Origin: Diphasiastrum complanatum
Lineage: Eukaryota > Streptophyta > Lycopodiopsida > Lycopodiales > Lycopodiaceae
Assembly: GCA_029204225.1 (NCBI GenBank)
Contig: CM055097.1
Location: forward strand, 46,472,500 to 46,536,499
Reading direction: 5' to 3'
Length of the DNA stretch: 64,000 nt
The translations under genes were made by a program, and so were the position numbers. Shown here one piece after another: positions 1 to 10,550 of the stretch (position 1 is the stretch's first letter; every line of letters begins with the position of its first letter). The notes under the pieces are model-generated. The model searched no databases and was not told the DNA's origin. It saw only the letters and a program-made list of their open reading frames with translations.

Positions 1-1262
1 AGAGTAGAGATGCTATTTTTCATGAGAATACAAAATACATCTTAGATGAGGCCGAGATCAAAGATTCTCCTATCATCACCCTTGAAGACTATCATGGAGG
101 GATGGGGCTGAGAATTAAAGAGGAGCCACCTCGAGTCTTCTCAACAAGGAGATCACTAAGAGAAAGATCCAAGCCTAAGAGGCCCTCATATGGAGAAAAA
201 GGGAAACAAGTGGAACTCAATTATGCATATTTTGTTTCACATGAAGAGCCAAAGGATGTACATGAAGAACTCAACTCAAAAGAATGGTTTCTAGCCATGA
301 AGGAGGAATATGATGCATTGATTTCCAACAAGACATGGGAGCCTATGGATCTTCCATCCAACAGGCACACTATTGGTTGCAAATGGGTGTTTCAAGTCAA
401 ATATAATCAAGATGGCACAATCAACAAATATAAGACAAGACTTTGTGCAAAGGGCTTTGCCCAAGTTTATGGACTTGATTATGAGGAGACTTTTGCTCAT
501 GTTGCAAAGATGGTATCAATAAGAATTATTATATCCATGGCTTTTTTTTTCAAATGGCAAGTGTTTCAATAGATGTCTCAAATGCTTTCTTAAATGGATA
601 AATAGAAAAAGAAATTTATATGGAACAACCTCCTGGGTTCATCCAAGACAAGACCAAAGTTTGCTTGCTCTTCAAAAGTCTCTATGGACTAAAGCAAGCA
701 CCAAGATCATGGTATTCTTGACTTAATACTTTCCTTATCTCACTAGGATTCAATCTTAGTGACTATGATCCTTCCTTGTATATCAAGTTCTATGCTAGTG
801 ATATTTTCATTCTTCTAATTTATGTTGGTGATACTATCCTAATAGGAACTTTTATCAATTTAGTTGAAGAAACTAAAATTGAACTGGAGGAGAATTCAAG
901 ATGCAAGATCTTGGAAGAATTCATTACATCTTAGGATTAAAGATTGACTTCCATAATGAGAAAGCTTTTGTTTGTCAATCCAAGTATGCTCTTTCAATGT
1001 TGAAGAAATTTAATATGTTAGATTGTAAGGGTATTGATACACCTATGGAGGAAATTGTAAAAGACCCTAATAAAGGTGATGAAAGATCCTTCGTGGCCAT
1101 CACTTTTTTTAGGAGTCTTATAGGCTCCTTAATTTGGCTTACCATAACTAGGCCTGATGTAAGTTTTAGTGTTCAGAAGTTGAGCCAAGTCATGCAAAAT
1201 CCTACTATTCGTCATTGGAAAATGGCCAAAAGGGTACTTAGGTACATATCTTCATCCTTGGG
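1..1262 (+). pseudogene. Copia element A: RT/RNase H remnant
   Basis: This is the 3' half of a Ty1/copia pol gene, entering from the left edge. It opens with the SRDAIF-like end of the integrase region. At 102-572 comes the acidic linker (GEKGKQVELNYAYF) and the start of reverse transcriptase, with GCKWVFQVKYNQDGTINKYK and LDYEETFAHVAKM. A frameshift and stops lie between 560 and 900, though the [11 protein letters not shown] and YVGD (normally YVDD) blocks can still be read across frames. The piece at 901-1260 holds the RNase H lead-in, with KGIDTPMEE, SLIGSLIWLTITRPD and RVLRYISSSLG. It then breaks at a run of eight G residues (1260-1267) into unrelated gypsy sequence. The protein is closest to element J (10551-15905), so A is probably a truncated relative. 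It is not functional. Confidence 0.85.
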
Positions 1263-1274
1263 GGGGGTGAGAAG

Positions 1275-1760
1275 GAGAAGAAACATGAAGTCATCGAGGA
1301 CTGGCTGGCCAAGTGGAGTAGTTACTTCAATCTGCACGGAGTTACTGATGAGAAGAAAATTGAAAGCGTCGTGCTATTTTTATGCGGCAAAGCGTCATTG
1401 TGGTGGCGAGACTTACCGGTGAAGCCAACTACTTGGGATGCGTTTGCGAAAGTTTTCAAGAAAGCTTTCGTAATTGCTGATGACGTTGACTACTACCTGG
1501 AGTTCGTGAATGCAGGATGGGTACAAACAGTTTAGACTCTTATTTCTAGAAATTCATGGACCTATGGAATAGGGTTCCATCATTCAATGCGAAGTTGCAA
1601 ATTTTTTTGACGAATTAGATCAAGCAGCATCGGAACTCAGGAAGCCAAAGAAAAAGAGATTTAAGAAATCTATGTCCCAGGAAAAGGCTAAGAAGAGAAC
1701 TTATATTTCGTCTGTAAGAAACATGGACATATGATGAAATTTTGTCCAGAAAGGAAGAAA
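1275..1760 (+). pseudogene. Gypsy element M: gag remnant with zinc knuckle
   Basis: Read across two frames, this gives a retrotransposon gag core: EDWLAKWSSYFNLHGV, then VVLFLCGKASLWWRDLPV, then TTWDAFAKVFKKAF. The WW-containing block is typical of Ty3/gypsy gag. About 250 bases further on is a CCHC-type knuckle whose first cysteine is partly lost (FVCKKHGHMMKFCPERKK, about 1708-1760). Several frameshifts and stops interrupt it. The protease region follows in the same orientation. A sister copy of the knuckle and protease lead lies at 6865-7110. No LTR can be assigned. The left border abuts copia fragment A directly. Confidence 0.75.
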
Positions 1761-2730
1761 ATGTCTGCCCATATGATTGAGATCCCAGGAGGCAATGGTA
1801 AGACTTCGGAAATTAACTTGACCGATTGTGAGTGTGAACGTTCTTTCAGTACTACTTTTTTCTTGCCTAATGAACTCTTCCATTTAATTGGCATAGTTAA
1901 AGATCAAGAAGTGAGTATTCTATTGGACAATGGTTCAAGACAATGGTTCAACTCATAATTTTGTTAATTCTCATCATGTATAGAAACTCAGCTTGAAAAC
2001 TGAAGCCAACAATCATAGATATAAAGTTTATCTAGCTTCAGGAGCATAGTTGGAGACTTGGAAAGTAAAAGTCATGAAACTCCCAGTTTTGATGCAAGAA
2101 CACACGAAATTAGTTGATTTTCATGTTTTAGACCTAGTACGTACTGATTTAATCTTAGGTTATGAGTGGTTGTTTAGTAAATTGCCTTCTCTGTTGATTG
2201 ATTTTGAGAAGCATGTTCTCACTTTTAAGGAGGGTGATAAGGTAGTTACACTATTTGGCAGTAATTTTGTACGTCCGTGTTGGATCAAATTTCTATAGTC
2301 AATGGAATGGAAGCATTGGATTATTTAGAGTATGAAGTTTTTTCAATATGTGCTATTCCAGTTGTGGATGTTTCTAAAATGAATCTAAATCGTTATGAAT
2401 TCTCAGCAATTCTTAACTCAATAAATTTAGATCATGAACAAGCAGTGAAAGAACAGATCATAAATGAATTTAGGGATGTTTTTCCATCTGAATTACCTCA
2501 TGGTTTACCACCGTCTAGGTTAGAGACCACAAGATTGAACTAATTCCAGGGAGTCAACCTATCTTTAGATAGCCTTATGGGTTTTCTCATAAAGAAGCAA
2601 TGTTCTAGCAAATGATGAATGATTTATTTCGTCCATATTTGGAGAAATTTGTGGCTGTATTTTTAGACGATATTCTTGTTTACAGTAGATCCTTGGTGAA
2701 ACACGTAAAATACTTAATAATCGTTTATTA
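1731..2730 (+). pseudogene. Gypsy element M: protease and truncated reverse transcriptase
   Basis: The aspartic protease is recognisable by IVKDQEVSILLDNGS, where the usual D-(S/T)-G reads DNG-S, and by the flap-side block DLILGYEWLFSKLPSLLIDF. The linker FRDVFPSELPHGLPPSR is the segment that precedes RT in chromovirus-like gypsy elements. After it the frame breaks, and the RT fingers and palm are deleted. The text jumps from the HKEAM region to [11 protein letters not shown], the YxDD active-site block, within about 100 bases. Active RT is therefore impossible. The sequence ends near 2730 in non-coding DNA. The family assignment is firm. Placement in the Reina/CRM-like branch is inferred from the linker only. 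Confidence 0.75.
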
Positions 2731-3900
2731 ACAATGTAGAAATCTTGCATCTACTACACATAGAAGATGTAAACTCAATAAGAACTTGACAAATTCAATT
2801 ATATATGATAATTAATTGTTCCAGTCCGTACAACAACCATTAAACAACAGTACTCACACACGTGAATCAGTAACATAAAAAAATAGCATTCTACACACAA
2901 GATTTCACTATGTCACTACCAAGATGCAAAAATGGATGTAGAAACCCAAAAAGATATCTTCCATAAGAATGAATTAGAGAATAAGAGAGATAAAATGTTC
3001 CCATGCTTGTAGCTGGACAATAGTGAGCTTTGGAGGTCTCATGGAAACACAAGAAAACACCAAATGGCACCTAAAATCTCATGGGAACTATTAGAGAACA
3101 TGTTAGTTTTCATTAGTGCATTAGGGGACATTATGGAGCTTAGGTAATACTTGTGGACCTCATGAAACTAAAGGTAAGGAGTGCACAAGAGCGTTGGGTA
3201 ACATCAGAGACATTATAGGATCTCATGAATTTTAGATCCTCAAAAAGATTAGAGTGTCATAGACAATCCACATGGGAAGTGCTAAGCATATGCTTGAACT
3301 TAAGTTTGAACAGAAAACCTTCTAATTGAATGCTTATGAAGTGCATGAGAGCATTATGGATATGCTAGAACTCAAGTAAGATCATAAAGACCTTGTAGTA
3401 CTTCTTGGGAACAATGAGGAAGCCATGTGAAAGGCCATGCAATGACTTTATGGATCACGTGGAATTAGAAAGGACCTCAATGCACATATGACAATATGTC
3501 AAATTTCTAAACTCACATGGAAACATACTTGTAGGTTGGAATCTGTATAAAATGAGTTACGTTGATCACTAGGTTGGAACTGACAACTCATATTGGGTCA
3601 TTCATTCAAAGGGAAATTCAAATTGGACAAGTGTTGGTCTAGAATTTAAGGTTTTTCTTTAGTGTTCTTATTAGGCCAATTTGAGGTTTGATCCACAACT
3701 CAAGCTCCCATTGGTTTAGAATTTAAATGTGGGATCATTGATCCCACAGAACATGTTAAATGAGATCCCTCGGTAAGCTACGTTTCATACAATGGAACGG
3801 TTTTGTATCGTGGACCGTGGAAATACTCTCTTTTTTTCAAAAAATACAAAACATATCGGCCGGCTCACTTTTTTTTGGAAATTTTCTTGAATAGTGCGCA
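2731..3900. other. Non-coding interval, no gene seen
   Basis: There is no credible coding frame on either strand. At 2821-2875 there is a small LTR-like motif pair, GTCCGTAC followed about 35 bases on by CACACACGTGAA, resembling the pair found in the copia LTRs here. The stretch 3000-3500 has loosely recurring phrases around CATGGGAA and CTCATG but no clear unit. It contains the left member of a 31-bp direct repeat (3282-3312). Confidence 0.5.
3282..3312 (+). repeat. 31-bp direct repeat, left copy
   Basis: The 31 bases starting CTAAGCATATGC are identical to 4805-4835. The two copies bracket about 1.5 kb that includes the coiled-coil ORF remnant. They are too long for a retrotransposon target duplication, and could reflect a duplication or recombination endpoint. 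Confidence 0.8.
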
Positions 3901-3937
3901 AGTTTGAGAGACGAAGGATCACCAGTGTGCCTGTGAT

Positions 3938-4780
3938 TTGAAGATCACAAAACAACATGAAGAGAAATCAGAAACAGAGCTGAAGAAGACACAACAATGT
4001 GCACATGCCTTGGAAAAATACGTAGCAACTCTCCAGAATGCGCTAACTACTGCACAAGATCAGGTTGATCAAGTCGTACAGGATGCCAAACAGCAAGTTT
4101 TATTATTGCAAGGACAACTGGACATGGCCAACCTTGACAAAGAAAGGATGAACTAGATGCCACAGCCACGGAGTGTGACAATATGCTCTATGCAGAAGCA
4201 CCAGACCATACTCATGTCTCCAAAGAGGAGATAAGTCATTTGCTCCAAAAGGTCGAAACTTATCGATATCATTGGCTGGCTTTCATGACAAATTTGATCG
4301 ATTCAAGGGCAAGGCATCTTCTGAGTTGGCAACGACAAAGCCTATCATCAAAGCCTATGAAAAAGTTGTCATTGAGATTTTGGAGACAACCCCCCAGATT
4401 TAAGTACTACTCATGCCACCTTTCTTGCCTCTACAACAAGACCAAGGTAAAATGGATACAAGCATGGATCAAGGGGCAGAAGAAGAAGCACCCCCAACTT
4501 CTCAAGCCACGGACGCAGGGCCATATACTACATCAAGGGCCGTCCCATTGTTTCAGAAACTAGACACCATCTAGGAACAGATACAGACCTTCTTACATCA
4601 GCATCCATATGAATCCTCGAGGGGTGGTTGGGTTATAAAATTCAAGACTTCATAAATAGAAGTAGGCAAGGAACTAAATAAGCTACCTGCATTGGGTGAG
4701 TAACCACTATGGCGTAGAGCTATTTTTGAAAAGACTCCAGACTCAATTAGGAGGTATGAGTGAGCCCTCACGAGCTCCGG
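3938..4780 (+). pseudogene. Unknown retroelement-linked ORF, type 2 (coiled coil + SSRGGW block)
   Basis: I do not recognise this family. The first part (3938-4156) is a heptad-rich coiled coil ending VLLLQGQLDMANLDKER. A one-base shift at about 4152 moves the frame to ELDATATECDNMLYAEAPDH. Further on, frames give FHDKFDRFKGKASSELA, an acidic linker (DQGAEEEAPP), and then LFQKLDTI, QIQTFLHQH, SSRGGWVIKFKTS and GKELNKLPALGE (4550-4740). The same order occurs at 55190-56320 with about 70% identity over the last blocks, which shows a real, conserved protein that is now broken by stops here. It sits beside gypsy debris, as the other copy does. Its function is unknown. Confidence 0.6.
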
Positions 4781-4804
4781 TACAAAGAGTCCACAGGGGC
4801 AGTA

Positions 4805-4835
4805 CTAAGCATATGCTTGAACTTAAGTTTGAACA
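4805..4835 (+). repeat. 31-bp direct repeat, right copy
   Basis: Identical over 31 bases to 3282-3312. It starts just after the SSRGGW-type coding similarity ends (about 4780), so it marks a breakpoint. Confidence 0.8.
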
Positions 4836-5107
4836 AACATTAGAGAAAATTTGGACTTGAAAAGAACCCTATAAGGATTGCCACATAGGATGACAATTTT
4901 TTGGCAATGTAAAATATTAAAATAAAATCTTTTTCTGCCCGCAGTCCTGCCCACACAATCTTCGATGATTAGCTATTATGTGGGTAGTATAGTCTGTGAT
5001 TAAAAAAATCATAACTTTTGAACGACAACTCAGATTGAGTCGACTACGGTGCCATTAGAAAGCCCTCGATTCGGAGTGCACATAGCTCATTTGTGCAAAC
5101 ACTTTAA

Positions 5108-5515
5108 TTGCTGACAGACAAGGAGCAGACGACTCTTCAGGGCAGAAGGACGACTCTTCAGGGCAGAAGGACAGTAACCATAATTCCACTGGCCACCGAC
5201 ATGATTATCGACGTCGAAGACGATACTGCGGACAAGGCCGACACAGTTCCTGCAAATGTAGTGGACAGTCCCACACATGATGGAGGAAAATTCCAACGGG
5301 ACACGGCCGATACTGCCATAGACTTCACAGATGGCGCGAATGTGCAGCAAGAGGATCTCAATCAGCCTGATGTCGAAGAGTCACAACCACACACCACCAT
5401 CATGGACCAGCTCGACACAGCTGATCCACAGCCATCCGTGCAAGCACAACATGATTCAGATGACGTTAATCAGAATAAAGGTTGTGTTCTCCACCCCGAC
5501 AAATATACTTTATAG
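5108..5515 (+). pseudogene. Unknown ORF, type 1: acidic low-complexity linker
   Basis: This frame is rich in Asp, Thr, Ala and Gln (DMIIDVEDDTADKADT and similar) and has no globular motif. It ends at a stop only a few codons before the coiled-coil frame at 5537. Both are read here as parts of one gene, because the minus-strand relative at 41467-43194 has the same order of acidic linker then coiled coil. Near its start is a short tandem duplication of about 20 bases (5128-5167) that adds a repeated LQGRRTT phrase. Confidence is limited because low-complexity sequence gives weak homology. Confidence 0.45.
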
Positions 5516-5536
5516 ACCAAGTCTGCAAAACACATC

Positions 5537-6204
5537 ATGGGCTATATCCGGGAACGTGATCTCTTTATGGAAGATGAAATGCGCGAATTGGAGGATGAGC
5601 ATGCAGACTTATTAAAAAGATATATTGAATTGCAGTCAGAATATAATGCATTGCTCGACATTCACAAGCAGGTCGGGGCAAATGCCAAACTCAATTTTTT
5701 GACATTGAAAGTGGAGCTCGAGAAAGCTGACGCTGTAAATAAGGAAGCAGATTCGAATATCAAAGCTTTGGAGCAAATTGTGAAGAAACTGACCTTGAAG
5801 GTGGCCCACTTTCAATCGGAAGCTGAACATAGCAGAGCACAGTTGAATGAAGAAAAAATGAAGCGCATTGCTTCTGAGACCGTCCATTCTTGCTGCGACA
5901 CCAATGGAACCATCAGGGTCAATGTCGCCAAATGGCAAACAGTCCAGGATGCATTGCAGGAGGCCTTCCAAAGAGAAATGCTCAATTCTCTCTATGAAGA
6001 GAAGGATAGAATCGAAGAAGAGCTGATCGATATTCGATAACTACCGACTGAATCACCAGCACTTCCATGCTCAGGACCTGAAGCACATGTGGAGTATGCA
6101 CAAGCCAAGCTGAACATCACCGATCTGCTGGCAGAAGTATCGAAACTCCGGAAGATAGAAGAAGTCCTTCTGAAGCTGTACAATGTACAGGGGACGAGAC
6201 TCAC
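5537..6204 (+). pseudogene. Unknown ORF, type 1: long coiled coil with G-x-x-R...W motif
   Basis: The uninterrupted frame 5537-6040 encodes 167 residues. Most of them form a charged heptad coiled coil (EDEMRELEDEHADLLKRYIE, then KVELEKADAVNKEADSNIKA). It is followed by NGTIRVNVAKWQTVQDALQE, which aligns with HGRYRIDPVAWKGIQERMIQ in the ORF at 41467-42798. Coil sequence continues after a stop at 6040 to about 6204. The shared architecture and motif make this a decayed member of the same family. I cannot name it. A structural role or a partner-binding role are both possible, and neither is shown. Confidence 0.55.
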
Positions 6205-6864
6205 CCAGAGTACATCACTTTTCTAACAGAAAATGACAGATTAGAAACAAAAAATGATGCATTTCAACAACAAATTAAAATAAGCAGCAAGGATGAGCGC
6301 CCAAAGAGAGCGATGAAGACAAAACAGCCTGATCAGGTACTGAGTATCGAATTCTCACTTTTGTATCTCAACTTCGATTGTGGTTGCCACTTCAACTAAA
6401 TCTGGAATTACAATAGCTTCTGCATTATTATTTGTTACCAGGCATAACATGGGCAGATTGAAAGACTCCTTGGGAAAAGGAGGATTCTAAAAATTTATTG
6501 CATCATTGAAATTTAGAGCAACTCGGAGTCCTAGCTAGCATGGGCAATTTTACAAGGGAAATTTTGTGTTACTCCTATTAGTAGTAAGCGAAATGCTCAT
6601 TGTACTCACCAAGTTCAGAGATGAATAAAGAATTGAGTCGAGCTCTCGAGTCTTCAATGTTCTTCGCTTGCATATTCTGTCTATGATACTGAGGTCTTCT
6701 GTATTCATTAGTTGAATGTGTATAAGCACTATCTAGATGTGTACTATATTTGCTAGACTTTGGTCAAACATTTAGTATCAATACTGCAGTATTTGCATGT
6801 TCGTCAAATTTGATCCTAAATAGTCTTCAAATTTTTAACTTGCATGATCGGAATCTGAAAAGAA
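6205..6864. other. Non-coding interval, possible LTR of a gypsy-type element
   Basis: No gene is seen. The stretch contains AATAAAG at about 6625 and CT-rich text, which would suit the 3' part of an LTR. It follows the type 1 ORF on the same strand, where a 3' LTR would be expected. No matching second copy or terminal TG...CA pair was found, so this is only a suggestion. Confidence 0.25.
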
Positions 6865-7110
6865 AAAACTCATGTCCTTGAAAAAGGCCAAGCACGTAAA
6901 TGTTTGCTACATTTGTAATAAGTTTGGAGATGTGATGAAGTTCTGCTCAGTTATGAGGAGACGTGCAGCTTAAGTAATTTAGATGTCAACAATTGATAGA
7001 GGTATGAAACTGGACATTGATTTATTAAACTGTGAATGTGATCGTTCTTTAGAACCGGTTCTTTTTGGCCCAAAAGAGATGTTTAATGATTATGAGACTA
7101 GTTCAATATA
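6865..7110 (+). pseudogene. Gypsy gag knuckle / protease lead fragment
   Basis: The text VCYICNKFGDVMKFCSVMRR is a zinc-knuckle remnant, followed by MSTIDRG and LLNCECDRSLEPVLFGPKEM. This matches element M at 1708-1880 (FVCKKHGHMMKFC, LTDCECERSF, FLPNEL) in order and spacing. It is therefore a second, more decayed copy of the same gypsy family. Stops interrupt it and no protease active site remains. Confidence 0.65.
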
Positions 7111-7286
7111 TTGAGACTTCAACCAAATTGGCTAGTTAAAAATCAATAAACAAGAAACTACATAAAAAAAATGAAGATTAATTGGTCGAATCAAAACATG
7201 CTGAAAATTGAAAAACAACAAACTAGTGAAAAAAAAATCCACCAAAACTTAAAGAAAATCACCAAATCTGATGAGGAAAGGATCTA
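7111..7286. other. A-rich interval, possible leader of a minus-strand element
   Basis: A-rich sequence without coding potential. If the primer site at 7287-7300 is real, this would be the 5' leader of the same minus-oriented element, cut off at the gypsy scrap to the left. Confidence 0.3.
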
Positions 7287-7300
7287 TTGCTCTGACACCA
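7287..7300 (-). other. Candidate tRNA-iMet primer-binding site
   Basis: Reverse-complemented, this reads TGGTGTCAGAGCAA. It differs at one base from the TGGTATCAGAGC primer site present in elements C, D and H. On the minus strand it lies just after the LTR-like block R1, the correct place for a primer site. The LTR edge itself is not clean here. Confidence 0.5.
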
Positions 7301-8490
7301 AAATTTTCATGTGCCAACTTTAGCATTAGAACATCTAATCCATTCATAAACAACAAATTACAATGGGGCTATGTTTGGCAATTCATTAGTAAGCTCATGG
7401 GCTAATTTCATGCAGCACATGACCCTCAACATATATAAAGTTCAAGCAGTGGGCGGTGCTAATTTCCATTCTACTGTGTTCAGAAATAGAGTTGTTTGTA
7501 GATTAGTCTTAAGGTGTAAATCTATAGATTAGTCTCAAGGTGTAAATCTGTTGAAGAAAGCACTGACAACTTTATAGTGCTTCATCTTCATAGCAAGGCC
7601 CATTTGATCATTATATTTAGATATAAGCAGGATTGTGGAAGACTTTATGGGCATGCTGTGAGTTAGTTAGACTTTTTCAAAGCAACAACCATTTTCCTAC
7701 AAAATCTTGTTGAAATTGTCACCTTGGTTAAATATGTTAATCTTGAGATCTATGATCATGATAGGATCTCACATGTGTGGAGCATGTTCCCACGTGTCAA
7801 AGGATGTACATAACTTACTTATATAAAGTTAGATTGATTTTAGATGGATCTACACCAGTGTGAAATTGACCTTTGAGTAGAATCTAGAAAAAAGTCATTT
7901 TTGGTCAAACGTTTTGTAAATAGATTGCACTTCCATGTGAATTAGTAAATGCTCCCACATGTCAAGATGCTATTCGCACATGTGGATAAGATTATAGATG
8001 ACAATCCTATTTCATATGGAATATCCCTATTTTTGTGGAGACTAGTTTTTGGCTCCTAGCTAGCGTGATAAGTCAACTTTGGAAAATGAGCATATATGGC
8101 TCCCATTGGTGAATCTGAATGACTAGGCACTCTTCACATGTGTGAAGGCTTGCTGGACAGTACTCAGCTCATGTATGTACTTGATCTATAAAGGGATCAA
8201 CCAAATAAATGAGAAGTTGATGTGACATTGGCAATTTCTAGCTTTGCTTGTAATTCTCACATTTGTCTTGAGTTTTTATGATTGGAATACTTTTGTATAC
8301 TAATGTACAACACTCTATTTACAGTCCGTACTGGTACTGTCCTCCACATGTGTGAGGCCGCTCTTCATAGTTTTTAATCATTTGATCCATTCATGTTGCT
8401 AAAATGATAGTGTAATGCATCTAGATCAAGATCTAACACATAGAACTTGATAGATCATTGGATTTAGCAATCAATAACTCTTAATGATTG
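7301..8490 (-). repeat. R1: LTR-like block
   Basis: This non-coding block has the character of a copia LTR in minus orientation. It holds several CACATGTG or CACGTG motifs (near 7771, 7790, 7979, 8135 and 8345), and near 8325-8355 a GTCCGTAC...CACATGTGTGAGG pair like that in the LTRs of C and D. About 7990-8490 is repeated at 15906-16314, where roughly 85 bases are missing. Both copies end at the same AATGATTG, but different sequence follows. The right edge meets a copia gag on the minus strand. A direct 24-base duplication lies at about 7502-7551. Confidence 0.5.
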
Positions 8491-9182
8491 CTCTTCCCGT
8501 GTCTCTTGTAGCATTCGGATGCTGTATTCCCCTTCTTCCCACAAAAGAAGCATTTGAGTTTGGATTTGTCTCTCTTCCACGAGCTTGATGCTTGATCCTC
8601 CACCTTGTCCTCCTTGCCTTGGATATTTATGGATGTCTTTTAATGAGAAGTTGGTCTTCTCATCTCCATCTTGTAAGAATGGCTCTCTTGAATGGCAAAA
8701 CTTTGGAGCAAATTGGAGTATTCATCTCCAAGTCCATTTAAGATTATTTGAACAAGTTTATTATCATGAAATTTGTCACCAATAGAAGCTAACTCTTTGT
8801 TTAGTGACTTAATTCTAAGCACAATTTCTTGTGCAGTCTCATCACTTCCTCTCATGCTTTGCGAAATCAAATTTCTTAGCATGAAGTGTTTTTGGATTCA
8901 TAGATATTCTTCAATGAATCCCAAGCCTCTTTTGATGAGGCACAAGAGGCCACCTCTCTCAAGAGGTCATTGCCTACATTCATCTTTAGACAATGTAGGG
9001 CCAATGCCATCTTCTTGTATTTCAATTGTTCTTGGGCTGCTTGAGGCTCTTCCTCAACTCCAAGAACAATGTCATAGAGGTCATGGATCACAAATAGTGA
9101 TTCCATCAAAACTTTCCAAATGGAATAGTTTGTGGAAGTTACCCTCACTAGATTCTAGCAAAAATCCACCAATGGATGACAT
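8491..9182 (-). pseudogene. Copia gag fragment (element I)
   Basis: Read on the minus strand, the start at 9182 gives MSSIGGFLLESSE. A two-base shift then leads to RVTSTNYSIWKVLMES, MNVGNDLLREVASCASSKEA and similar blocks, which is the UBN2-type gag of the copia elements in this window. The frame continues from 8882 (LRIKSLNKELASI, LVQIILNGLGDEY). Close to the left edge it reaches a zinc knuckle starting CFFCGKKG (about 8560-8525). There the sequence is cut and joined to R1, so protease and pol are missing. Matching protease sequence lies at 9765-10550 on the opposite strand, which suggests a local inversion. Confidence 0.75.
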
Positions 9183-9764
9183 TATGAATGATTGCCTATG
9201 AAATTCACAAAGATCTCTTGATAATGAATGATCTAAATAGCTTTCTAGCTCTTTAAGGAGCTTCTAATCTCAGCCCAATCAACCTAGTTCAAACTTGGAT
9301 GATGGTGTAATAGATCCACTTCAAAAATCCTGCCAAATCACTCCTTCACAAAATTGATTCTAGCTCTATTTTGCTTGATATTTTGCACGCACATAAGATC
9401 TAAACAAATCAGCCTTAAAGATCTTATCTAATGCTTCAAAATGAATTGCTTCAATGACTCAAATCTCTATTTGAGCATTAGCATCCAATGGATTGAACCT
9501 AGATCTAGACAATCCACCACAAATCATGAATTTTGGACTAGTAATTTTGGACCAAAAACACTAAAGGAAGTTGATTTGAAAGTTTTTGTACGGTTTCACA
9601 CGTGTGGAAAGTACATCAGCAGCCCACAAATTGATCTTGACCAAAAATATTGAAGGTACCACTCTCTTTAGACCTGCCCACTCAAGTAAAGTTCAAAAAC
9701 AACACATTGTCATTGATTTTTGAAAGATTTGTTAATCATAAGATCCCTCTTATACTTGGCTATA
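9183..9764. other. Non-coding interval
   Basis: No coding region is supported. At 9595-9608 there is a near-perfect TTCACACGTGTG palindrome preceded by GTACGG, the motif pair seen in copia LTRs in this window. Part of this interval is therefore probably LTR or leader debris of element I. Confidence 0.4.
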
Positions 9765-10550
9765 ATAACATGTCATTTTTCAGATAAAAAGGACAATTAT
9801 GATTGTACAAAATCCAGCAAGGAAACCTTGAACATGAAGAGGAGGAAGATGAGGAAATCTCATCTTTGATGGCATCTACATCCACATTAACAAGAAAGAG
9901 AGATTCTAGTGAGGCATGGTGGATTGATAGTGGGGCAAGCTCCCACATGACATTTCTAAGGGATTATTACTCAACTTTACACTCCTATAATAATGCTAGA
10001 AAGTTTATCTTTACATCAAGTAATCAATAATATAGAATAGATGGTATTGGAACCATTCCCTTATGTCTTGGATCTACTAAAAGGATAGATATAAGAAATG
10101 TGTTTTATGTTCCATCAATCACTAGAAATTTACTAAGTGTTGGACAAGTAGTGGATACTGGATTAGTAGATGTTCACTTCAAGCATGGAGTTTGTTCCAT
10201 ATTGAAGAATGATGTGTGCATATCAAGAAGATTTAAGCAAGAAAGATTGTTTAAATCAGATGCTAATGTTGCCATTAGGAAGGAGATTATGGCAAAGGAG
10301 AAAATCATTCATTCAAATGTACATCTGTTGTCTCTTGTATCATATTGTGATGCTAGGATGTATCTCTTGTCAAAAGTTGATTGTGGGATCTTGAGATCCA
10401 TTTTATTTGTTTACATTCCTTTGCAAATAAGGAATGAGGAGGATCTAATCTCAATCAAGAGGATGATGGTAGGATCTCCATATCTACCTACAATCCAAGG
10501 TGATGATAAAGATTGGCTAAAGCATGAGGAGAAGTCTTCTCAACTAATGT
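9765..10550 (+). pseudogene. Copia protease and pre-integrase fragment
   Basis: Starting at about 9809 the frame reads QQGNLEHEEEEDEE. It then gives the copia protease AWWIDSGASSHMTF (about 9918-9956), with the active-site DSG intact. After one stop it resumes at 10100 with FYVPSITRNLLSVGQVVDTG, the block that follows protease. Past about 10265 the similarity becomes weak and no integrase is recognisable. Element J inserted or abuts at 10551. The first 40 bases (9777-9812) occur inverted at 16315-16350, beside the second R1 copy. Confidence 0.7.

Noticed and set aside
8183-8192. TATAAAGGG in R1 as a plus-strand promoter
   Set aside because: The motif-pair order and primer site indicate that R1 lies in minus orientation, so a plus-strand TATA is likely chance.
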